Source: CAZICM01 sp964537685 (GTDB taxonomy: Bacteria > Myxococcota_A > Polyangia > Polyangiales > Polyangiaceae). Taken from it: a stretch of DNA of 64,000 nucleotides. Positions 35,647 to 43,728 of this stretch are shown here, piece by piece. The stretch spans positions 1 through 64,000 of the forward strand of contig CAZICM010000045.1 of NCBI GenBank assembly GCA_964537685.1, given 5' to 3'. Every line of letters begins with the position of its first letter. Within the stretch, counting starts at the first letter, position 1. Both the position numbers and the translations under genes were made by a program. The notes under the pieces were generated by a model that worked only from the letters and a program-made list of their open reading frames with translations, searched no databases and was not told where the DNA came from.

Positions 35647-36401
35647 ACGCAACGGCGGTTGAACCGCTGCTCGCTCAAAAACGCGCGCTAATCACCGGAG
35701 GATCGCGGGGTTTGGGAAGGCGCATGGTGCTCTCGTTTGTAGAAGCGGGGGCGAAGGTAGCCTTTAGCTATGCGAAGAACGACGAGGCAGCGGCCGAGGT
35801 AAAGGCGAGCGCAGAAGCCTTGGGAAGCGATGTTTTGGCCTACAAAGTCGATGTGCTCGATCGCAAGGCCAATGACGCGATGGTGAAGGATATTGAAAAG
35901 GCTTGGGGAGGACTCGATGTGCTCGTCAACAATGCGGGCGTGTCTCAAAATCTGCCGCTCGCCTTGATTGAAGAAGAAGATTTCGATCGGGTGATGGATG
36001 TGAATGTGAAGGGCGTGTTCTTGATGTCGAAGATCGCGCTCAAGGGCATGATTCGCCGTAAATCCGGGGTGATTTTAAATATCGGATCGCTTGCGGGTGT
36101 GAGAATGCTGGAAGCGCCTTTGCATTACTGCGCGAGCAAGGCGGCCATTGTGGGGCTGACGCGGGCGATGGCGAAGGAAGTGGCGCGGCATGGAATCCGG
36201 GTGTTGTCGCTCGCGCCTGGCCTGTTGGATGAAGGCATGGGTCAAAATCTGCCCGATCACAGGCTTTCGGATTACTTAAAACACTGTGCGCTGGGCCGTT
36301 TGGGAACGCTCGAGGAAGCGGCGCGGCTCGCGGCCTTTTTGGTGAGCGACAAGAACACCTATATGAGCGGCGAGACGGTGGTGCTCGACGGCGGGCTGTA
36401 G
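35643..36401 (+). CDS. short-chain dehydrogenase/reductase, FabG-like
   Basis: A classical SDR of 252 residues: ITGGSRGLGRR cofactor loop, NNAG, and the catalytic Ser-Tyr-Lys in GSLAGVRML...HYCASKAA, with APGLLDEGM after it. The C terminus (YLKHCALGRLG and NTYMSGETVVLDGGL) is like FabG and even more like the second SDR of this operon, so the two are paralogues. It probably reduces a 3-oxo group or oxidises an alcohol on a small or acyl substrate. It overlaps the radical SAM gene by 4 bases and is followed by an aminotransferase after 6 bases. Confidence 0.92.
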   Translation: MNATAVEPLLAQKRALITGGSRGLGRRMVLSFVEAGAKVAFSYAKNDEAAAEVKASAEALGSDVLAYKVDVLDRKANDAMVKDIEKAWGGLDVLVNNAGVSQNLPLALIEEEDFDRVMDVNVKGVFLMSKIALKGMIRRKSGVILNIGSLAGVRMLEAPLHYCASKAAIVGLTRAMAKEVARHGIRVLSLAPGLLDEGMGQNLPDHRLSDYLKHCALGRLGTLEEAARLAAFLVSDKNTYMSGETVVLDGGL

Positions 36402-36407
36402 ATCGCC

Positions 36408-37703
36408 ATGGATGGTTTTAAGGCATATGCGCGCCATGTGAATCCGGCGCTCGGCCGCTTTTTAGAGCTGACGGGACGAAATACCCGCTTTGTAAAGGCT
36501 CGCGGGGCCGTGCTCGAGGATGCTGATGGGCTTTGTTACGACGATTTTTTGGCGGGTTTTGGAAGCCTGAACTTTGGGCACAATCCCGAGCGCATGAAGG
36601 CCAAGCTCGCGGCGCATATGGGCCGCGATGTTCCCAGTGTGTATCCCGAAAGCCTGAATCCTTTCGCCGGCGCGCTGGCCGGGCGGCTGTGCGCAATGTC
36701 TCAAGGCGCTTTTGAAACAGCCTTTCTGTGCAACAGCGGAACGGAAGCCGTGGAGGCTTCGCTAAAAACGGCGCTGTTGGCGGCGGGACGGCCTCGAGTG
36801 GCTTATCTGGAAGGCGGCTATCACGGAACGACACTGGGCTCGCTCGCCTGCATGGCCAAAGGCTTGTACCGCGATCCCTTTGAACAGGTGCTCACCCGCT
36901 TTGTGAGCGTGCCTTATGAAGATTTGCCAGCGCTGGAGCAGGTGCTCGCGCAAGGCGATATCGCGGCTTTTTTGCTCGAGCCTATGCAAATGGAAGCGGG
37001 CGCGCGGCTGGTTTCCGAAGGCTATATCCAAGGCGCATCGCGCATGTGCAAGGCGCATGGATCGCTGTTGCTGCTCGACGAAGTGCAGACGGGCATGGGG
37101 CGATCTGGAACGCTGTTTGCCTATCAAAGACTGGGTGTTGTGCCCGATATGCTGATGCTGGCCAAGTCGCTGGGGGCTGGTCTTGTACCGGTGGGCGCGG
37201 CGCTGATGGGCAAGGGTTTGTGGGAGAGCGCCTTTGGCGATTACTTGCGGAGCGAGATTCATAACTCGACGCTGGGAGGCGCGGCCTTGGCCTGCCAGAC
37301 GGCGCAGAGCGTGCTGGATGAGCTTGAAGAACCGGGGTTTTTGGAAGGCGTGAGGCAAAAGGGCGATGCCCTCTTCGATGCCCTGCGCGAGCGGACCAAA
37401 CATTCGGCCTTGGTCGTGCGCATCACGCATTTGGGTTTGCTCGGAGGTATTGAACTCGCCGGCGTTCAGCATCCCTGGCTCTCGTGGGAAGGCATGGGAT
37501 TGCCCGAACTGAGCGCCTATCCAAGCGCCGGGCCGCTGATTGTGGAACGCCTATTCCGCAAGCGGATTCTCGCTCAGGTATGCGGGCACAACTGGGCGGT
37601 TGTGCGGGTCGAGCCACCCTTGTGCGTAAGCGATGAAGCGTGTGATCGTTTCGTGGACGCCTTTGGAGAAGCCGTGGATTGGCTCGAGGAGAACGCTGTG
37701 TGA
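36408..37703 (+). CDS. class III PLP-dependent aminotransferase
   Basis: Contains the class III landmarks: NSGTEAVEASLK, YHGTTLGS, the PLP-contacting LLLLDEVQTGMGRSG, and the lysine of LMLAKSLGAG that binds the cofactor. At 431 residues it has normal length. The family moves an amino group to an aldehyde or ketone, often omega-aminotransfer. Placed between two SDR genes, it probably aminates a carbonyl made by one of them, or supplies one that the second SDR reduces. Its stop overlaps the next gene by 4 bases (GTGA). Confidence 0.93.
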   Translation: MDGFKAYARHVNPALGRFLELTGRNTRFVKARGAVLEDADGLCYDDFLAGFGSLNFGHNPERMKAKLAAHMGRDVPSVYPESLNPFAGALAGRLCAMSQGAFETAFLCNSGTEAVEASLKTALLAAGRPRVAYLEGGYHGTTLGSLACMAKGLYRDPFEQVLTRFVSVPYEDLPALEQVLAQGDIAAFLLEPMQMEAGARLVSEGYIQGASRMCKAHGSLLLLDEVQTGMGRSGTLFAYQRLGVVPDMLMLAKSLGAGLVPVGAALMGKGLWESAFGDYLRSEIHNSTLGGAALACQTAQSVLDELEEPGFLEGVRQKGDALFDALRERTKHSALVVRITHLGLLGGIELAGVQHPWLSWEGMGLPELSAYPSAGPLIVERLFRKRILAQVCGHNWAVVRVEPPLCVSDEACDRFVDAFGEAVDWLEENAV

Positions 37704-38446
37704 GCGACGACAAGACCAATTCAAAAAAGGTGATTGTGCTGGGCGGCTCGGGCATGCTGGGACGGCGCATTTGCGAGGCTTTGGGCAAGGCCGGCGCGAG
37801 CTTTGGCTTTACGTATTTCACGGGGCAGGGCGTGGCCGAAGACCTGCTCGCCCGTTTTCCCGGCAGTCATGCCCGGCGCGTCGATGTGAGGGATGTGCCG
37901 GCGCTCTTTCAAGCCTGCGATGAACTGTGCGGAGCGCTTTCAGGGGCCGATGCGCTCGTGCACGCGGTAGGTATTGGAACAGCCCGCGAGCCCGGCGGTT
38001 TCGACAAAATCGATGAAATTGATGTGGAAGGCTGGGACAGGCTGTGGGCGATCAATGTGAGAAGCGCATTTTTCGCGGTGCAGAGGCTTGTGCCGGCGCT
38101 TTCGGCATCCAAAGGCAATATCGTTTTTTTGGGCTCCATCGATGGACTCCGCTCGGTGCCCGCGCCCGTGCATTACGGAGGCTCAAAAGGAGCGCTCCGA
38201 TCGATGGTGCTCGCGCTCTCTAAAGAGCTTGGAAGCAAGGGAATCAAGATCAACATGATCGCTCCCGGTGTCCTGGAAGGCGGACTTTCCCGCACCATGC
38301 CCGCCGATCTCCGCGCCGAATACATCAAGCATTGCGGAATGAAACGCATGGGGCGGCATGAAGAAGCGGCCTCGCTTGTGGCCTACCTCGCCCTTGAAAA
38401 TACCTATATGAGCGGCCAGGCGCTGATCGCCGACGGAGCGCTTTAG
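37700..38446 (+). CDS. second short-chain dehydrogenase/reductase of the radical SAM operon
   Basis: Starts with GTG inside the GTGA overlap with the aminotransferase; the translated start a few residues earlier would run into that gene. The 248-residue protein has VLGGSGMLGRR, the atypical HAVG in place of NNAG, and Ser-Tyr-Lys in GSIDGLRSV...HYGGSKGA. The C terminus (YIKHCGMKRMG and NTYMSGQALIADGAL) mirrors that of the first SDR. The altered cofactor loop and the HAVG suggest a different partner or nucleotide preference. The pair could form a heteromeric reductase, as seen for other paired SDRs. Confidence 0.92.
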   Translation: MSDDKTNSKKVIVLGGSGMLGRRICEALGKAGASFGFTYFTGQGVAEDLLARFPGSHARRVDVRDVPALFQACDELCGALSGADALVHAVGIGTAREPGGFDKIDEIDVEGWDRLWAINVRSAFFAVQRLVPALSASKGNIVFLGSIDGLRSVPAPVHYGGSKGALRSMVLALSKELGSKGIKINMIAPGVLEGGLSRTMPADLRAEYIKHCGMKRMGRHEEAASLVAYLALENTYMSGQALIADGAL

Positions 38447-38469
38447 AACATCTTTTACGGCGGAAAAAA

Positions 38470-38488
38470 GCGCGCTAAGGTGCGCGCC
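38470..38488 (+). promoter_or_regulatory. hairpin directly before the start of the next gene
   Basis: GCGCGC and GCGCGC pair around TAAGGT, ending a few bases before the ATG at 38491. It could hide the ribosome binding site or serve as a weak terminator for the operon upstream. Confidence 0.3.
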
Positions 38489-38490
38489 CT

Positions 38491-38994
38491 ATGGCGACGA
38501 CGAAATCACTGCTTCCCGATTGTGGCCTTTACCGAACGACCAAGCCTTTGCCGGGCAATGAAGGCCAAGTGCCCGCCGGCGTTCTTGTGTATTTTCACAA
38601 TCACTCCGACAGCGGGCTTCCCGTGGTGATCGTTCCCGATCACAACATTCACAACCGCTGGCATTTCCACGGGCCGCCGATTGAGTTCCGCGGCCTTTCC
38701 TGGGCGAATACGCTTCAAAAAGTGCCGCCCGAGGGATTCTTCGTCCTGAAGAAGGAAATCTCCTTCGAAGGCGGATCGTGGCCCCGCAATGCGCTTGTGC
38801 AGCTTGGCTATACGCGCAATGCCGAACCCATCCTCTTTTTGGCGCGCGTCCGCTCGAACTTGAATGAAAACGATCTCTGGTTCTCGGACAAAGGCTTGAA
38901 GATCAAGCCTGATCAGCTCTCGTTGCTGGACCAGGTCAGCGTGTACAACGAGCCCGCCGACGAATCGGCTCACCCGGCTTCGCACACCCACTGA
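38491..38994 (+). CDS. conserved-looking protein of unknown function
   Basis: The 167-residue protein has no signal peptide. It is rich in beta strands and His (VYFHNHSDSG, HNIHNRWHFHG, and a His-rich end SAHPASHTH). The many His residues could bind metal. It looks like a soluble cytoplasmic protein, of a type I associate with myxobacterial genomes only, but I cannot name a family. It stands between the SDR operon and the gene pair that ends with a helicase. Confidence 0.75.
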   Translation: MATTKSLLPDCGLYRTTKPLPGNEGQVPAGVLVYFHNHSDSGLPVVIVPDHNIHNRWHFHGPPIEFRGLSWANTLQKVPPEGFFVLKKEISFEGGSWPRNALVQLGYTRNAEPILFLARVRSNLNENDLWFSDKGLKIKPDQLSLLDQVSVYNEPADESAHPASHTH

Positions 38995-39036
38995 GACAAG
39001 CCCTGCCTGTCTCTTGATCCGCGGCAAAGGCACGCT

Positions 39037-39462
39037 ATGCCGACTCCCGCAGAAATAAAAAAATCCCTGGTTCAAGCCGGGTTTCTTGTCTACATGACGC
39101 GCGGCGATGTCGTGCACCTGGCTGAGCATGTGCGCGAAAATCTGCTGATGGACGCGGGGATCTATGCGCGCGCCTCCGAATTCGCCGCCGGCTTTATCGT
39201 GAAAGCCCAAAAGAACGATTTCGCCAAAGAAAGCGAACAAGACCTGTGGGAACGGCTGCGGCGCCTCGCCCAGCCGGCGCTTTCACAAGGTTTTCGCGAA
39301 GTCAAAACCAATGTGCGCGACGTTCGCGATCCAGGAAACGCGGAGCATATACTCGATCGGGTATATGAAATATTCTTTGAAAAAACGGCCGACTCTCAAG
39401 AGAGCCTAATTGAAGAGCTCCGCTTTGCATTTTCCCTCACTAGAACAGCCGAATCCGAATAG
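39037..39462 (+). CDS. small helical protein encoded next to a DinG-type helicase
   Basis: The 141-residue protein starts MPTPAEIKKSLVQAGF and continues as an alpha-rich soluble protein. No known motif is visible. It overlaps or almost touches the start of the helicase gene, depending on which start is used there, so the two are surely co-translated. The gene pair suggests an accessory factor for the helicase. That is inference. Confidence 0.75.
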   Translation: MPTPAEIKKSLVQAGFLVYMTRGDVVHLAEHVRENLLMDAGIYARASEFAAGFIVKAQKNDFAKESEQDLWERLRRLAQPALSQGFREVKTNVRDVRDPGNAEHILDRVYEIFFEKTADSQESLIEELRFAFSLTRTAESE

Positions 39463-41497
39463 ACCTCATTCCGTGCGCGCCCTACTCGGCCCCGAAGGCC
39501 CGCTGGCCCGCGCCTACCCCGGCTATGAAGAACGCACGGGCCAGCTCGCCATGGCCGATGCCGTCGAACGGGCTCTCGCCGAAGACCAGGTTCTTCTCTG
39601 CGAAGCGGGCACCGGCACTGGCAAGACCCTCGCCTATCTCGTGCCCGCCATCTTGAGCGGCAAAACCATTGTCATCTCCACCGCCACCAAAGCGCTTGAA
39701 GACCAGATCTTCACCAAAGATCTGCCCCTCATCGAACGCACCCTTCGCATCAGCGCGCCGTCCGTGCTCGTAAAAGGCTTAAGCAACTACCTCTGCCTGC
39801 GCCGCTACAACGAACTCCGCAAATCGCCGTCCGCCGCGCTTCCCCGCGGCAGCAGAAGCTCGCTTCCCATCCTCGAGCGCTGGGCTTCCGAAACCGAAAC
39901 CGGCGATGTCGCCGAGCTCAGCCAAATGAGCGAATCCGACCCCTTATGGGTCATGGTCAACTCGGGAAGCGAAACCCGCGTCGGATCGGCCTGCACTTAT
40001 TTCGACCGATGTTTTGTCACGCGCATGAAGCGCGACATGGAAAAAGCCCGCCTTCTTATCGTCAACCACCATCTCTTCTTTGCCGACCTCGCCGTGAAGC
40101 GAAATGCCCTTGCGCGAGGCTTTTCAGGAGCGGGTGTCCTGCCTCCCTACGACGCGGTCATTTTCGACGAAGCCCATCAGCTTGAAGACATCGCGACCGA
40201 CTTCTTTGGAACCCGAATTTCCCGGGCGCGCGTGAACACCATGCTCCGCGACAGCGATCAGGCTTTTGTGTCCGGCGGCCTTATCGATCCCATCTTTGGA
40301 GGAGGAGCGGCCAGCGTGCTCGTCGGCTCTGTCCGAAGCGCTTCTGAAGCGATGTTCGATCGCATCGCCCGCCTTGTAAAAAACGCCGAAGGAAGAACGC
40401 CGATTTCCGAAGCCGACGCCTTTTCGGGAGAGGTCTTGGAGGGCTATCACGCATTCGACAGCGCCCTCGAAGCTCTAGAACACTACGCCCGGGAAAACAG
40501 CCGCAGCGAAGCCATTGACATGGTTGCAAAGCGTGCCGGCCTACTGCGCGAAGAAACAGCGCGCATTGTCGATCCGGCCATCAATCAAGTGAAATGGGTC
40601 GAGGCCCGCGACAGCAATGTCTCCATGGGCGCATCCCCGGTGGACGTGGGCAGAATGTTCCGCGCCGAAGTCTTTGAACAAACGACCGCCTGCATCCTGA
40701 CCAGCGCCACGCTGACAACCAGCGAAAAATCGCCGCAGGACGAAGGTAAAAGCCCCTTTCAGTTCTTAAAGTCGCGCTTAGGTCTCAGCGGCGAACTCGC
40801 CTTTCACGTTAAAGAACTCAGCGTCGCCTCGCCCTTTGATTACAGCCGCGCCGCGATGCTCTACACCCCCCGCGACTTACCCGAGGCAAGCGATCCAGGC
40901 TTCGCCAAAGCCGCGGGTGAACGCAGCGCCGAACTCATTGAAATCACGGGAGGCGGAGCATTTGTCCTCTGCACATCCCTGCGGGGCATGAAGGCATTGG
41001 CCGACATTCTCAAACGCCGCGTCAAGGTGCCCTTTATGGTTCAGGGCGAGGCTCCCAAATACGCCCTCCTCGAGCGGTTCCGCGCCTCCGAGCATGCTGT
41101 TCTCGTTGCGACGATGAGCTTCTGGGAAGGCGTTGATGTGCCCGGCTCCGCCCTCCGGCTGGTCATCATCGAAAAACTCCCCTTTGCCGTACCCACCGAT
41201 CCGATCGTGGCCGCCCGGTGTCTCGCCATCGAAAAAGAAGGCGGCAATCCCTTCGTGGAATACAGCGTGCCCCAGGCCGCAATCACCTTAAAACAAGGCT
41301 TTGGACGCTTAATTCGCACCCGTACCGATCACGGCATTGTCGCCATATTGGACAAGCGCATTCAAACCCGCGGCTATGGCCGGGGACTCATCGCCGCGCT
41401 TCCCCGCACGCAGCGCAGCGACAGCATCGAAGATGTTCGAGCCTTCTTTCAAAGCATAAAAAATACGCAATCCCCTCTGTCCGGCGCTTGTCCCTGA
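39410..41497 (+). CDS. DinG/XPD-like ATP-dependent helicase
   Basis: A superfamily 2 helicase: Walker A in AGTGTGKT, DEAH box in FDEAHQLED, and the C-terminal motifs SFWEGVDVPG and QGFGRLIRTRTDHG. Family members carry an iron-sulfur cluster between the first two helicase motifs, held by four Cys. Here I count three (NYLC, GSAC and DRC). The position expected for the fourth, just before GSAC, appears to be Arg. The start may be TTG 39410, behind AAGAGAG and overlapping the previous gene, or GTG 39473, ten bases past that gene's stop. DinG proteins unwind DNA or DNA-RNA structures with 5'-3' polarity. Confidence 0.92.
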   Translation: MKSSALHFPSLEQPNPNRPHSVRALLGPEGPLARAYPGYEERTGQLAMADAVERALAEDQVLLCEAGTGTGKTLAYLVPAILSGKTIVISTATKALEDQIFTKDLPLIERTLRISAPSVLVKGLSNYLCLRRYNELRKSPSAALPRGSRSSLPILERWASETETGDVAELSQMSESDPLWVMVNSGSETRVGSACTYFDRCFVTRMKRDMEKARLLIVNHHLFFADLAVKRNALARGFSGAGVLPPYDAVIFDEAHQLEDIATDFFGTRISRARVNTMLRDSDQAFVSGGLIDPIFGGGAASVLVGSVRSASEAMFDRIARLVKNAEGRTPISEADAFSGEVLEGYHAFDSALEALEHYARENSRSEAIDMVAKRAGLLREETARIVDPAINQVKWVEARDSNVSMGASPVDVGRMFRAEVFEQTTACILTSATLTTSEKSPQDEGKSPFQFLKSRLGLSGELAFHVKELSVASPFDYSRAAMLYTPRDLPEASDPGFAKAAGERSAELIEITGGGAFVLCTSLRGMKALADILKRRVKVPFMVQGEAPKYALLERFRASEHAVLVATMSFWEGVDVPGSALRLVIIEKLPFAVPTDPIVAARCLAIEKEGGNPFVEYSVPQAAITLKQGFGRLIRTRTDHGIVAILDKRIQTRGYGRGLIAALPRTQRSDSIEDVRAFFQSIKNTQSPLSGACP

Positions 41498-41509
41498 TAC
41501 CCTCGCCGC

Positions 41510-42442
41510 ATGAAATCGATGTTCAGTGGAGCGTTTAAATCGCGGGGCGCGGCCCTTCTTGGATGTGCCGCAAGCATCTACGTTCTCGGCGGCTGCGGAG
41601 GCGAATCCCAAGGCTCGGGCGCAGGCGGTGCGGGTCAAGGCGGTGCGGGCCAAGGCGGCCAAATCGCTCAGGGAGGCGCGGGCCAAGGCGGAATGGGTCA
41701 AGGCGGCGCTGGTCAAGGCGGCGCTCCAGCGATCTACCAGCCCAAACCTCTCACCTCTTGGCAATGGCAATTATCCGCCCAGCCTATCGACACCTCGATC
41801 GATGTTGAAATGTATGATATCGATTTGTTCCTCACCACCGACGCCGAATTTAAAAAACTCCATCAGGATGGCCGTAAAATCATTTGTTATTTCAGCGCCG
41901 GCAGCTTTGAAAAAGACCGCCCTGATTCGGCCCAATTTCCCGAAAACGTAAAAGGCAGCGTGCTCGACGGCTGGCCCGATGAACGCTGGATCGATATTCG
42001 ATCGCCCGTTGTCCGCGATATCATGAAAGCCCGTCTCGATTTAGCCAAAATGAAAGGCTGCGACGGCGTTGAACCCGATAATGTCGACGGATATTCAAAT
42101 AACAACGGATTGGGACTCAATGCAAACGATCAGCTTGAATTCAATCAATTTATTGCCGCCGAGGCTCATGCGCGCGGTTTATCCGTTGGATTGAAAAACG
42201 ATTTAGAACAACTCAATGAGCTGGCCCCTCATTTTGATTGGGCCCTCAACGAAGAATGTTACACCTACCAAGAATGCGATCTATATGCGGCGCCCTTTAT
42301 TTCCGCGGGCAAAGCCGTCTTTCACGCCGAATATGCCGATGCCACGGCTCTTTCCGAAGTGTGCGGCGTAACCGTTCCCCTACAGCTCAGCACCCTGATT
42401 AAAAACCTCGATTTAGACGCCTATCGGCTACCCTGCCCCTAA
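41510..42442 (+). CDS. GH114-like lipoprotein (endo-alpha-1,4-polygalactosaminidase family)
   Basis: Signal peptide with lipobox LGGC at about residues 26-29, then a Gly/Gln linker of repeats of the type GAGQGG. The C-terminal 235 residues resemble the GH114 family: WQWQLS near the start, ICYFSAGSFE, then the acidic CDGVEPDNVDGY with candidate catalytic residues, and LSVGLKND. Members cut alpha-1,4-linked polygalactosamine, as in the Pel exopolysaccharide. As a surface lipoprotein it would work on exopolysaccharide outside the cell. A pectinacetylesterase-like lipoprotein lies at 43729. Confidence 0.85.
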   Translation: MKSMFSGAFKSRGAALLGCAASIYVLGGCGGESQGSGAGGAGQGGAGQGGQIAQGGAGQGGMGQGGAGQGGAPAIYQPKPLTSWQWQLSAQPIDTSIDVEMYDIDLFLTTDAEFKKLHQDGRKIICYFSAGSFEKDRPDSAQFPENVKGSVLDGWPDERWIDIRSPVVRDIMKARLDLAKMKGCDGVEPDNVDGYSNNNGLGLNANDQLEFNQFIAAEAHARGLSVGLKNDLEQLNELAPHFDWALNEECYTYQECDLYAAPFISAGKAVFHAEYADATALSEVCGVTVPLQLSTLIKNLDLDAYRLPCP

Positions 42443-42447
42443 TCGGC

Positions 42448-42464
42448 TGCGTCAACATGACGCA
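42448..42464. other. short hairpin after the GH114-like gene
   Basis: TGCGTCA and TGACGCA pair around ACA, six bases beyond the stop. No T run follows. It may be a weak terminator or a regulator site for the next gene at 42515. Confidence 0.3.
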
Positions 42465-42514
42465 TAGCCAACGCTCCCGATCGTGCGTATGAGCATCGAA
42501 AAACGAGGTTTTTT

Positions 42515-43171
42515 ATGCTCAGAAGAACGCTTTTGCTCATTCCCCTATGCACCGTGGCCATTTACGCCTGCGATGACCACCATGACGAAGAAGTAACCCT
42601 TCCCGCGGGTTACGACGATGTTCTCATTGTAGGCAGCGCCACCGACGAAGCTCTGGCCGCCTTTGCCGGCGCTTTAGAACAAGGTACGCCCACGGCCGAT
42701 CCCGCCCACGGCGCTGTCATCGACGCGCCTGTACCCGATGCCATGCTGCCCAAGGCCACCCCAGCCACCTTTTCATGGCATTTCGGTGCAACTACCATGA
42801 AATTTAATCATAATTCAAACGAATTTAAATATTTCCCCAGCCCCGCTCTCGCGAATAGAAATAATAAATCCGAATGGCTATACCCACTCAAAGAATTGAT
42901 TGGACCGATGCGCAATGCCCAGGCGCATGGCACTCCCTTCACCGGAACCGCTTCTTTTCTCGTCTTTGCAACGCCTGACAACCCCGCGCTGCTCAGGATC
43001 ATCACCAGCGAAACCAGCTTCACGCCCGATAACAGCGCATGGACAAAACTCGGCGGAGCTGGGAAAGCTATTACGCTCACCATCAACTCCGCCGAATTTG
43101 AAAACAATCGTATTGTACAGGGAGGCGGCCCCTTTGCCGGGGGCTCCGTTCAATTCACGATTGTGCCCTAA
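42515..43171 (+). CDS. lipoprotein of unknown function
   Basis: The 218-residue protein has a signal peptide ending in IYAC, which fits a lipobox. The mature part is mostly beta with no recognised domain; Thr/Ala-rich stretches lie near residues 55-85. It lies between two polysaccharide-related lipoprotein genes, which may hint at a surface role. It ends one base before the convergent cytochrome gene. Confidence 0.7.
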   Translation: MLRRTLLLIPLCTVAIYACDDHHDEEVTLPAGYDDVLIVGSATDEALAAFAGALEQGTPTADPAHGAVIDAPVPDAMLPKATPATFSWHFGATTMKFNHNSNEFKYFPSPALANRNNKSEWLYPLKELIGPMRNAQAHGTPFTGTASFLVFATPDNPALLRIITSETSFTPDNSAWTKLGGAGKAITLTINSAEFENNRIVQGGGPFAGGSVQFTIVP

Positions 43172-43172
43172 A

Positions 43173-43541
43173 TCACAGACCCGAAGCGCCGCAGGCCAGC
43201 CAAATACGCACTTTCTCTTGATCGGGAGCGGGAAGCCCCGAACCGCCGGGCGGCATCGTGCCATCCTTGACCCGCTCATAAATCTCGCCTGCTTCGGCCT
43301 TCACATAAGCGGCATCGTCCAAATTCGAGGTTGCAGGCGCGCCTCCCCGGGCACTGCCCGAAACCATCGAACCATGGCAAGACACGCAGCTCATCGTAAC
43401 GATGGTGCGGCCCGAATCCTGATCGGCCGTTGAATTGGGCGGGCATTCCCCGAGCGCGTCGCCCTCGTCGTCCCCGCAGCCACCTAAAAATCCCACGGCC
43501 ATGCAAACAATAGCGGTTCCGAGAATCGAATGAATACGCAT
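43173..43541 (-). CDS. small lipid-anchored c-type cytochrome
   Basis: Lipobox FLGGC near residue 22. The single haem site is CVSCH, and the axial Met is probably in GTMPPGG. The 122 residues and the layout are typical of class I cytochromes c exported as lipoproteins. It stands alone, so the electron donor and acceptor are unknown. It reads away from the neighbour at 43729, which starts 188 bases upstream on the other strand. Confidence 0.87.
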   Translation of the reverse strand: MRIHSILGTAIVCMAVGFLGGCGDDEGDALGECPPNSTADQDSGRTIVTMSCVSCHGSMVSGSARGGAPATSNLDDAAYVKAEAGEIYERVKDGTMPPGGSGLPAPDQEKVRIWLACGASGL

Positions 43542-43728
43542 GTGTACAAAGCTCCTTCGCGAAAAGCGTCCGCGCTCCTATCACGGACAGATTATCGTCG
43601 CCAAAAAAATACGCGCGGGCAACGTTTAGATGAAGGTCCATGACCCGCAACAAGAAGGTGCTCTTAGGTCCATTTCAATTCTGAAACGGATATTGAGATA
43701 CGCGGCCTGCTTTGCATAGAATGAGGCT

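Noticed and set aside
39037..39240. Minus-strand gene at 38506-39240
   Set aside because: It overlaps two plus-strand genes with better starts; the product lacks any recognisable pattern.
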